From assembly GCA_027627225.1 (NCBI GenBank), contig JAPFQT010000085.1:1-64000 (forward strand): DNA of 64,000 bases. Reading direction: 5' to 3'. Below, in pieces: positions 48,746 to 59,070 of the stretch. The notes below the pieces were generated by a model, which worked only from the letters and a program-made list of their open reading frames with translations, did not search any database and was not told the origin of the DNA. Source of the DNA: Congeria kusceri (lineage: Eukaryota > Mollusca > Bivalvia > Myida > Dreissenidae). Each line of letters starts with the position of its first letter. Position 1 is the stretch's first letter. The position numbers and the translations under genes are program-made.

Positions 48746-49689
48746 TATATATCAATTTTAAGCAATCCTATTAGCTTTTTTAATAGTCCAAACGCTGACA
48801 AAAGCTTATAACATCTTAACTAACCGCTAGACCATTCCTGGAAATCATTCTATGTTTTGGGATGGGCAATGCTTTGTTATGGTCTACAAACTTCACATGT
48901 TGGAGCAATGTCTGTAATATCTCTGTTCTCTGTATATTTTTCAAACAAAATATGCCAAAAATAATTCTAAGGAGTTAATCCAACAATCTGAATGTAGATC
49001 AAGACATAGCCATAAGCCATTTCCTTGGTTTTCATAAAGATAAGGCAATGACTAATGTGTAATCATTACATATGCTTACAAATCAACACCTTTGGTCCCA
49101 GACAAAAATGTCTTGTAAACTTCTTCGTAAAGAGCTGTGAGCATAATGTTAAGCAATAAAGCAATAAATATCATGAATTAATATGAATAAATGGGTAAAA
49201 ACAATCCATTCAGGGAGGTAATTTGTTTCCAAAAAATGTTATGCATGGTTCTAAAACAATTATATTTATCACTTATGAAACACGTTTCTTTGCGTCATTA
49301 ACTCAGCACATCTATGAATGAGAAAAGCATTATATGTTCAATTGTCAGAAGCTATTGGAAGAAATTACGTTACAGAAATATTCATTTAACCATCTAAAAG
49401 GTACCATACAGTTGCCGTTATATTGTTATACTATCGGAGGGGACTGGAGCAAAACTTTCCATTCAAGCAAGGCATCAGCTTTCTTGATTGAGTAATAATA
49501 CACACATCATCTCGGCAGACAGTACCAAAACATAACTGCCAAAACATATCTGCCAAAACATAACTGCAATAACAAAGAAATGCCTTAGAATAATAGGAAC
49601 AGATACACTGGTTTAGCTAAAACAACTTGAACATGACATTAGCAGCATTAATGGGCCATGCCACTGAATTTCATCATCAAAGGGTTAGG
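48746..49689. other. AT-rich sequence
   Basis: Nothing recognised. Confidence 0.35.
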
Positions 49690-50739
49690 GTTTGCCAAAA
49701 TCATATTTATGCAATAAAGAAAGACATGATACAAAAGTACATTCTCTAAATTACTGAATTTGTCCACACAAAAAGCATGGACAACATATTTTTTGAACAT
49801 AAAATCATGAAGAATGTTAATGCTAAATTGAAGAAACTTCGACTAAATTATATTTAATTTGCTACAAGGGCAACACTGCAATTTGACACGAAAATTATAA
49901 AAATCCAATGTTCACTCATTAAATCTACAATTGTTGCCACTAATTTCCAACAATTATAATTACGAAGCAAATACCAAACAAATATGTGACCACTTCTAAA
50001 GATCTGCCTTTGAATTGAAACGTCCTTCAGTGAAGCTAGCAGCCTTCGTTAGATCACAGCTAATAGCAAGGAAGTAAAAGCACAATGGTGTATTCAAGGT
50101 GTTTGCAATTTTGTATGTAATTATGATCATACTAAATCAGAGTAGCCCTCGGAGATAATTATAATTGGGCCATTAAGCATTCACGATCTGTTCAGACATT
50201 CAAAGGTATATGAATGCAGACAAAATGTATTTATAATAGTATATTTATGCATTACAAGCACGCAAGTGACACCAAGGATTACAGAATACACAATTATTTT
50301 CGGAACGTTGACAAGCTCTCATTTCCAAATAATCAGTAGTTGTCTTTTAATAAATAGGTTTTGTTAAATTCTTTGTGGGACAGAAATCAGCAACACGACA
50401 CAATGCTGCAGTGACAAATGGCACATCATTACACTTTAATTACACTTTCCAGTTCTTAATTAAACAATAAACCGCAGTCCTGTGCCCAAACGAGAATATT
50501 ATTGTGCACTGCTTTTCCTCCACAACTGAGACCATAATGGTTTTAACCAAAATATCTCAATAGACTGTCTAAAGTGTGGCTGAAAGAACAACTTTAAATG
50601 CTGTATGATATTTTTTCCATCTCAATATTCCAAAAGGACTACCAAATTATGGATACATATAAATAGCACATACATTGTTCAGGGCACGCCATGAAACCAT
50701 GATTCAGTCATGTACAGTTCATAGTTTCAACAGATTCTT

Positions 50740-53070
50740 ACATACTATAAACAAGACATGTGTTTGTAGGACACGCATGCCCCCACATTCCACTGGTTGT
50801 CATAAAACTCTGCTTATGTCGAAAATAACTGCACCAAAGTACCCAGGTGCACAAGTCCCCATGCTGATGAATATGTTTATAAAGTTACATCACACTAGCA
50901 GTTATACTTTTCGAGTAACATGCAACACAAGTCCAACAAGAGATGTTTGTAAAACATGTATGTCCCCCGACTTGCAGCCAAGTTGTGAATATGTGCAATT
51001 GTTAAAAAAATAATTAAATATGCAATTCCAAGCAAGGTCTCTATATATGGTATCTATGTATGAAGTTTCATCAAAATATCTCAATGCATTCTCAAGTTAT
51101 TGAGCGGAAACCGTTTTTGGATTTTTAGTAACGGTGACCTTGACCCACCCAGCCCATATGAAATCACTAGAGAGGTCTCAATATAACGTATATATGTATG
51201 AAGTTTCAATAAAATATCTCGATGCGTTCTCAAGTTATTGAGCGGAAACGGCTTTTCTATTTTTAGCAACGGCGCCCTTGACCCCACCCAACCCATATGC
51301 AATCCCAAGGGAGGTCTCGATATAAGGTATCTTATTTTTAGTTATGGTGACCTTGATCTTGACACAGGGGTCTCTCTCTGGTTTGGGGAAAGAGTACCTG
51401 TACCCTCAGGCGGGGGAATTTTAGCGTCGCTTTATACAGAAGGGGAAATATCGACTTAGCAAATGAGTCAAAAATAAAAACTATATTATAATTTTGCATG
51501 CAATTTAATAGTTTTTCAGTTCTGATTTTTTGAATCGTTTTTTTATTTCCAATTTGTAACCTTAATTAACTTTGTTAAACTACTTATACTAATTCTAATA
51601 CAGTAAAAAAATGTGTTTTTGACTGTTAGACACGGTATTTGTGCCTTTTTGCTTCACCTGTTTTGATAACTTTTAAGCAGAAGCCATTTTCCCAAAACAG
51701 AAATTACGGTTCCCGGCAAATAAGCTAGCAGTTAACTGTATATAAATGAAGCTTTATTATCAAAGCACAAATAAGCGGGAACCAAACAAGTCAAAACGGT
51801 CATTTAACATAACCATGTGGTATTCTTCGGATTTTATCGTTAACCTTTTGTTTTGGTGCTTAAGTAAATTTGATCCCCGAAAATTGCTCCCATAAACAAA
51901 ACGAAAACAAATTGGATGGCAGTTCATTTAGGGGGAATTTCGGTCTGAAATGGGGGAAAAATATATACTTTATCGTTGGGGGAATGATGCCGAATACCGG
52001 CATCAAAATACGGAGATCGTGACCCCACCCTCCCCATATGCAATCCCAAGCCAGGTCTCGATATATGATATCTACATATCAAGTTTCATTAAAATATCTT
52101 TATGGATTATAAAGTTATTGAGCGGAAACCGTTTTTCTATTTTAGTAATGGTGACCTTGACCCACCCAACCCATATGCAATTCCAAGCGAGGTCTCGATA
52201 TAAGGTATATATGTATGAAGTTTCATTTAAATATCTCGATGCATTCTCAAGTTATTGAGCGGAAACCGTTTCTTCTATTTTTAGTAACGGTGACCTTGAC
52301 CCCACCCATCCTATATGCAATCCCAAGCGAGGTCTCAATATAAGGTATCTATGTATGAAGTTTCATTAAAATATCTCGATGCATTCTCAAGTTATTCAGC
52401 AGAGACAGTTTTTCTATTTTTAGTAACTGTGACCTTGACTACACCCACCCCATATGCAATCCCAAGCGAGGTCTCAATATAAGGTATATATGTATGATGT
52501 TTCATTAAAATATCTCTAAATGTTCTCAAGTTATTGAGCGGAAACCGTTTTTCTATTTTTAGCAACGTTTACCTTTGACCTGTTGACCTCAAAATGTATT
52601 GGCGTCTTCCTTTCCTCCCAAGTAACCAGCATACTAACTTTCTTGATCGTAGGTCAAAGCGTTCTCAAGTTATTGAGCGGAAACTGTTTTTCTATTTTTA
52701 ACAATGGTGACCTTGACCTTTGACCTGTTGACCTAAAAATGTATAGGCGTCTTCCTTTCCTCCCAAGTAACCAGCATACCAACTTTCATGATCGTAGGTA
52801 AAAGCGTTCTCAAGTTATTGATCGGAAACCGTTTTTTTTATTTTTAGCAACGGTGACCTTGACCTTTGATCTGTTGACTTCAAAATGTACAGGCGTCTTC
52901 CTTTCCTCCCAAGTAACCAGCATACCAACTTTCATGATCGTAGGTCAAAGCGTTCTCTAGATATCGTGCAGAAACGAAATGGTCTACAGACAGACCGACC
53001 ATCCGCCAGACATACCGACCGACGGACAGGTGCAAATCAAGATATTGCCACTTCTTCGAAGGGGGGCATA
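50740..53070 (+). mobile_element. Array element, 'ggtgaccttgacccca' family
   Basis: Starts 'caagacatgtgtttgtagga' with 'catgccccca' and ends 'gggggcataaaat'. Units of about 140-150 bp: 'catatgcaatcccaagcgag', 'gtatgaagtttcattaaaat', 'ctcaagttattgagcggaaa', 'ccgtttttctatttttag'. The 3' units change to 'gacctttgacctgttgacct'. The tail has 'gacagaccgaccatccgcca'. It is interrupted at about 51375-52018. Confidence 0.8.
51375..52018. mobile_element. Insertion of about 640 bp within the array element
   Basis: The 'ggtgaccttgacccca' repeat breaks off after 'ccttgatcttgaca' and resumes with 'gatcgtgaccccaccctccc'. The intervening sequence is unrelated, with 'gggggaatttt' near its left end and 'gggggaatttcgg' and 'gttgggggaatgatg' near its right. 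The boundaries are approximate. Confidence 0.5.
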
Positions 53071-54005
53071 AAATTTTTGTATTTTTGATAATTTTCATTT
53101 GTTAAGACATGTTGAAATTGCCTACTGATTATTAATATACTTTAAACCCAGCATCCTTTATCAATATCTCCAATACAGATTTTGATGTCGTAACTGCATT
53201 GAATTGAATTAGTTCTAGTATTACAACCATTACAACAATTTCGATCAAGGCATTAATTGATTTCGACATGATTGGTTTAGGTCTTGAGTGTCTCGTGAAG
53301 AACAAAACATATAAAGGCATTTCAATAGGTTGTATTTTTTAAAGGACAGAATGATAAGAATTGGTTACTGAGCAAGTTTGTTCCTCAAACAATCTGTAAT
53401 ATCCGATATCTAAAATAAATATGAACAAAGAGTTATAAAATGGTATATTATATTGATCCGTAGTGCAAATTGCCATTCTGAGTGGGTTTAACCGCTGGCG
53501 AATCTTCCTAAAGATCCTATTAAAAATATTTTAACTTAAAGTGTACATAAAAAAAAAAGTATAATGAAGCTTTTGGTTATTTGATCAGGACCATTTTACG
53601 CAAAGGAATTCACTGAGGAGGGCAATCTCTGTTTGGAGCTATTTACAATTTTGTAGTGTCTATTGATCAGTTTCCAAACATCATAATTGGACCACAGAAC
53701 GTTATAAGGCATATTAGTTCCACTAAATTTGTTAGCATTTTCTATCAACTGAATGGATCTAAGTAGCACTGGTAATATGCTCAAGAGAAATATGTTAATA
53801 GATGTGTGATTGTGTGTGATTGTGCTTTTGTACATTTACAATTGCTTTCACATTCCAATATAAAGCCGTAAAGTCAGTCACATGATATGATATGCTTTGC
53901 AACTAAATTTCTTCTCTTGTAGTGTTTTATTTAATTTTACCTACTGCAGATTTCGATATCTATAACTGAACCACCAAGTATAATCATTTTCAACAAATAA
54001 TGCAC

Positions 54006-55089
54006 ATTCAATTCAATAGAAGAGTAAAATACACAAATGGCCAACACAATTTAGACTGATGGTGGTAATCAAAAAAAAAAAAAAATCCAGTACAATACAC
54101 TTTACTCTCATATTAATTATGAACTTTACTTACACATTAAATACCTATAAATATTAAAAAATTAAGTCTTTATGTTTTCTTTAGATCCTGAAAAAGATGC
54201 ATATATTGCAAACATGTTTGCAGTAGATGCAACAAACATGGAGGGATTTTCTATTTTAAAGCATGCGGTACACGAAGAACAATTATAAATGGACATGGAA
54301 AAATTCTCAAATATACAAAAATGCATATGAGAGAGCATATTCCTGCTTCTTATGCTTTATATTTTTACCGAATTAAAACTTTGACAGACGGTGTAGGACC
54401 ATAATTATTTCACAGATGCTCACTCATCGATCAAGTCAGACCAGCATTATGAGAATTATAGTCGAATAGTGATTTTTTTTTTTTAGTCGAATTGTGACTA
54501 TACTAAAAGTCACGGGACCGCTGTGATGACTCGTATAATCACATTTTCCATATAATCACATCTTTCTTAAAAAAATATGGAACATCGTTCTATAATTTAA
54601 GTATTGCTGCATAATAACTATAATAACACGTTGAATTTAAATATTTATTCAAAAAATATTATTTTATAAACAATATACATATTGTAATCATGCTTGTGTG
54701 AGATTTTGCCTAAATTATGCCATACCCTATCAGATAAATTTGTAGCACAGTGTTTCTCAACTTCCATGCTGTATTATGCGAAACACAGGATGGTGGCTGT
54801 CACTCGAAGAGGTGTCAAAACATCCCCTTGTCAGTGATTCGTATAATCGCATCTTTTTCACACACATTTAATTGTCATCTGACCATGATAATTGTTTGTA
54901 TAATTGCATTTCGGGAATAAACGTGATTAAAAGATCTTTTTTCACATTGAATAAAGATGGCAAAATGACAGGACTGCAGCTGTTGTTCGTAATACGTCAT
55001 CATTTCATATAATCACAATTTGCATAATCGTGATTTCACTGTACATGTATACACAAATAACTATCGATTGTAACCACAATAAATTGTTG
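54006..55089. other. AT-rich sequence with 'tataatcac' motifs
   Basis: Between 54450 and 55040 'cgtataatcac/cgtataatcgc' recurs about six times, probably a decayed repeat. Nothing else recognised. Confidence 0.4.
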
Positions 55090-55560
55090 ATATTTTAAAA
55101 ACTGTCAACAAAAACAAGATTCTGTGTTTGATAAAAACACATGCCTCCATTTGGTGCTGGATAGCCGATTTCTTAGACAAAATTAGGTCAATGTCAAAGT
55201 GAGGTTGGGTGATATAGGTGGATTGGGAACGGTCATAAGTAACAATTGTGTAAATATCCAGGTGTTGTAGTAAGCGGTGTTGGTGCTAGAAGAAACGGTA
55301 AAACCTAGTTTGCCAAGAAATGGCACTTTTGAATTATTACAAGTCCAAATTAGGTCAAGGTCAAAGTGAGGTTGGGTGATATGGATGGATAGGGAATGGT
55401 CATAAGCAACAACTGTGTAAGTATCAAACTGTTGTAGTAAGCGGTGTTGGTGCTAGATGAAACGGTAAAATCTACTTAACCTTGTCACGGACGGTTAGGA
55501 CGGAAAGATGATAGGACGGACAGGACGATCACTATATTATGCCTTCTGCATCAAGATGCC
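55090..55560 (+). repeat. Dispersed repeat, two 165-bp units
   Basis: Two units near 55184 and 55350 share 'aaattaggtcaa', 'gtcaaagtgaggttgggtga' and 'gtagtaagcggtgttggtgc'. They are followed by a 'ggacggacaggacgatcac' tail. Confidence 0.75.
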
Positions 55561-55564
55561 AGGG

Positions 55565-55918
55565 GAATAAAATCTATGTGAAAAAGGGACATAACTCTGT
55601 CAAAATACATAACAGAGTTATAGAGAATGTTGCCCCTGACACTGGCGTAGATGACAAAAGTATATTCCAAGTTTTAAGTGAATAACTTCTGTAGTTTTGA
55701 AGTTACAAAACTTTTGATCATAAACTTTAACCAGAAAATCTATATGAAAAAGGGACATAACTCTGTCATAATCCAAAACAGAGTTATGGGGAATGTTGCC
55801 CCTGATACTGAAGTTGATGACAAAGGTATATTCCAAGTTTCAAGTGAATAAATTGTATAGTTTTGAAATTACAAGACTTTTGAATAAAAACTTTAACCAA
55901 ATTCAGACGCTGACGCTG
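55565..55918 (+). repeat. Truncated member of the 165-bp array-element family
   Basis: Two units of the 4.3-6.2 kb family ('aaatctatgtgaaaaaggga', 'gaatgttgcccctga') and its 'aaattcagacgctgacgctg' tail, joined directly to the preceding repeat. Confidence 0.8.
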
Positions 55919-56724
55919 TTTTGATGTTTTATTATTTATGTACACCATCAAGTGTTAGGAAGTGCCTAAACATATCTATGACCTATGTTCCTCCATGCAG
56001 TTAAGAAAATCTTGATATGACAGTACATTCCCTAAATAACTGAATTGTTTATCCACGAAAAAACATGGAAACCAGCTGCAAGTGAAGGACAACACTGCTA
56101 CTTGACATGAAAACTACTTAATTTCCAATTTCAAACAGATTTAATCTACACATTTTGTCACTTATTTTCCAACAATTATGATAACGGAGCAAATACCAAA
56201 CAAATATGCGACCACTTTTAAAGCCTTTGTATTGAAACGTTCATCAGTGAAGATTGCAACCATCGTAGAATCAAAGCAAATAACCCGGCACTAAAGCACA
56301 ATGACAGCATTCAAGGTGTTTTCAAAGTAGTATGTAATTATGGTTATTGCCTACCTACCCGACTTTTCTTTGTTAAATCAAACCAGTTCTTTATATGCCA
56401 AATATTCTATCTTTTCTTTGAGTTAAATAAACGCTCTCTCTTCTTCCAGTTTGGTCGTTTTATACTGGGTTAACGAATTAACTGTATCAGCTAGGTCCAT
56501 GCAATTCAATAGGTCATATCAAAATGCAATTCTTATCATGTTTTATAAACTTGTGAAAACTATGGACTGTTTGCTGGCATTCATTGTCTTATTAAAGATG
56601 ATTGCTAGCAAAATCGTCATATCAACAGACACTTGATTATATTTATCAAAAGCATAGTTTGTGTTAAATGCTATATTTTGACGCTAAATGGAACATAGAT
56701 TTGCAATTAAAAACAATATATATA

Positions 56725-56988
56725 TGAGGCGTGTCGTGGGAAAACCGGGCTTAATGAATGACAGTAAAGTGTCTTCCAGGATTAGCCTGTGCAGTCCGCA
56801 CAGGCTAATCCGGGACGACACTTTCCGTTTTTATGGTATTTTCTGTGTTCAAGGAAATCTCTTCTAAACATAAATCCACTGTAGGTGGAAAGTGCCGTCC
56901 CGGATTAGCCTGTGCAGACTGCACAGGCTAATCAGGGACGACACTTTACGCATATGCATTAAGCCCGGTTTTCCCACGACATGCCACA
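56725..56988. mobile_element. MITE with double hairpin (TTAGCCTGTGCAG…)
   Basis: Ends 'gtgtcgtgggaaaaccgggc' and its inverted copy, in an 'atatatat' target. Each arm contains a hairpin, 'ttagcctgtgcag' / 'ctgcacaggctaa', flanked by 'gacgacactt'. The arms are about 110 bp and highly similar. I associate this family with Dreissena-type bivalves from memory. Confidence 0.9.
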
Positions 56989-57180
56989 TATATATATTGC
57001 CTACCTACCGACCCGTTACCAGCAACCTTGGGTAGGCAATGGCAAACAAACAATTTTTTAAGGTTGGCCTGACAATTATTAAGATGCGTGTTTATATGTT
57101 CATTATTTTGTTTTATAAATGTCTGAATGGATGGGCTTATACTTACTGTCGGTGAAAAAGTTCTTCTTCTTCTTCTAAGA

Positions 57181-57536
57181 TTAAAGCCACAGACCTCAGA
57201 ATATAATTCAATACGTCCTTAATTGGCATAAGTTCTAATGAACGTACATGCCGTTTATTCGACTGAAAACTGTTTATTATTTACGAAATGCAATTTATAA
57301 TGTCTATGTTCGAAAACGTTTGGTCCGAATGGAATACACACTCATGTACATGCTGATTTACTCCAGAAGCATCACCAGCTATCGCATACAGAAACAAAAC
57401 GATAAAAATTTACAAAAACGTTATTATTTTACCGATTTCAATGCATTTTTTTTATATTTTGATCGGTAAGATGTCCATTAGAAATGATTTCTGCAAAGTG
57501 TTATTTTTACTACATATATATGGACTGCCGCTTTAA
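57181..57536 (+). mobile_element. TTAA-flanked MITE, copy B (partner of 29.4 kb)
   Basis: TTAAAGCCACAGACCT at the left and, reverse-complemented, TTAAAGCGGCAGTCCA at the right. The interior aligns with copy A, including 'ttactccagaagcatcacca' and 'tatcgcatacagaaa'. Confidence 0.75.
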
Positions 57537-58814
57537 ATACCACATTTGTGATTGATCTTTAAATTAAGATTCCTCCAAAAATCTTTTAATTGCCAGACAT
57601 TTTGGAATTTTCCAACTGAAATAGATCTTATAAAACAACCATTACAATGATTTCAATCAAGGCTATGATCAGTTTTGACATGAATGTTTTAGGTCGTGAA
57701 GTACAACCTAATTAAAGGCATTTCAATAGGTTGTATTTTATAAGAGCAGAATCATGAGAATTGGCTCGTGAACACGTCTTACTGCTAAACAATCCGTAAT
57801 ATCTGAAATGTGAATCACACAAAAAAGTTTTTTAAATTGGTCTATAATGTTGATCAGAAGTTTACATGGGCATAATCCTTGGTATATTTTCTTAAAAACG
57901 TGTACCGGTATCCTATTGAAAATATTTTAACTAAAGGTGCACTTAATGGAAAATTTGGATACAAAATTTGCTGTTTTTTGAAGATGAATGATAACCCTAT
58001 TCAAGTATTCTTAAATATCCAATTAAAATTTAACTTAATGTGTACATAGTGAAATATTTTGTATAACTGGTTATTTGATCAGGGCTATGTGACACAAAGG
58101 AATTCACTGGGGAGGGGAATCTCATTTTTCGAGCTTTTCAAAATTTTGTAGTGTCTATTGGTTAGTTTTCAAACATCATAATTGGACCATAGAATTTGTA
58201 ATGCAGATTATTTCAGCTAAACTTGTCTGCATTTTTTATCAAAGTAGCACTGGTAACTACGTGCCAACAATATTTTAACGAGAAACGATATTAGATCTGT
58301 GATTGTGCTTTTGTGTGTTAACAATTGCTTTCACATTCCAATTTGAAGTCAGTCGCAAGAGATATGATATGCTTTGCAACTTTAGTTCTTAATTTATATA
58401 CTCAGAGTAGTGTTTTATCTTATTTTACCTTCTACTATTTCTGTACTGAACCATCAAATACAACAAAGTATGCCCCAATGCAATAGTAAAGTAACATGGA
58501 CGAAGAACCAACACAATTTTGTGTATTGTATGTGACATCTTTATCAAATACATTAATTTATAAAAGAAAACAAAAGCATCCTTAAATAAAGGTATATATA
58601 CCCACTGTCTATAGTTTTTCGTTTTCGCTGAAATTTTGAGCAGCAAAAACGGTGTTTGTACGAAATCGTAGGTGGCGAGACTATATTTTACTGAGATAAT
58701 GTGTATCCTTTAAAAAACGCATCCAGCGAAGAGAGCGAAAAAACAAATTTAACATATTTTTCTACCTTTGACCCTTTTATATATGCCCAAATGTATGGTT
58801 GGGAATTTTATTTT

Positions 58815-58855
58815 TTTTTGGGGGGGGGGGGGTGCGGGGGCGCGCACCTGGATTC
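58815..58855 (+). repeat. T10-G13 homopolymer junction and GC-rich tail
   Basis: A run of about ten T passes into 13 G, then 'tgcgggggcgcgcacctgg'. The purine side could form a G-quadruplex. It resembles the end of a dispersed element ('cacctggattcgctag'). Confidence 0.7.
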
Positions 58856-58904
58856 GCTAGTGAGGTGGTAAAATCAAGGCACGGTCTTCTTTTAACCATT
58901 TGGA

Positions 58905-59070
58905 TCAAGTAAATAAACAATGATTTGAATTTAGAATGCGTAAGGATTATACCACGTGGGCGTTACCCTGAATGGTTTAAAAAAGCTTATCAAAGCAAAT
59001 AAGGTTGTTATTTTCTGATAACGATATAATCGAATATTATTTTCATTCAAACATGATCTGACAAAATAAG
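58905..59070 (-). mobile_element. Foldback MITE, copy 6 (diverged, inverted)
   Basis: 'aagtaaataaacaatgattt', 'cacgtgggcgttacc' and 'gttgttattttctgataacg' follow the order of copy 3, ending near 'ttcaaacatgatc'. Confidence 0.55.

Larger units (their letters stand above)
49690..54005 (+). repeat. Segmental duplication, copy A
   Basis: The two flanks (49690-50130 and 53100-54005) are collinear with 55985-56350 and 57590-58465. Long shared strings include 'gcaaataccaaacaaatatg', 'aaaggcatttcaataggttg', 'tggttatttgatcagg' and 'ttttgtagtgtctattg'. The middle is occupied by the 50.74-53.07 kb array element. Confidence 0.8.
55985..58465 (+). repeat. Segmental duplication, copy B
   Basis: See 49690-54005. 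This copy lacks the 2.3-kb array element and instead carries two MITEs (56725-56988 and 57181-57536). Confidence 0.8.

Noticed and set aside
57143..57241. Apparent minus-strand exon (IKDVLNYILRSVALILEEEE) with a GTAAGTA donor
   Set aside because: Most of it lies inside the TTAA-flanked MITE shared with 29.36-29.70 kb, so the open frame is a by-product of the repeat and its flank.
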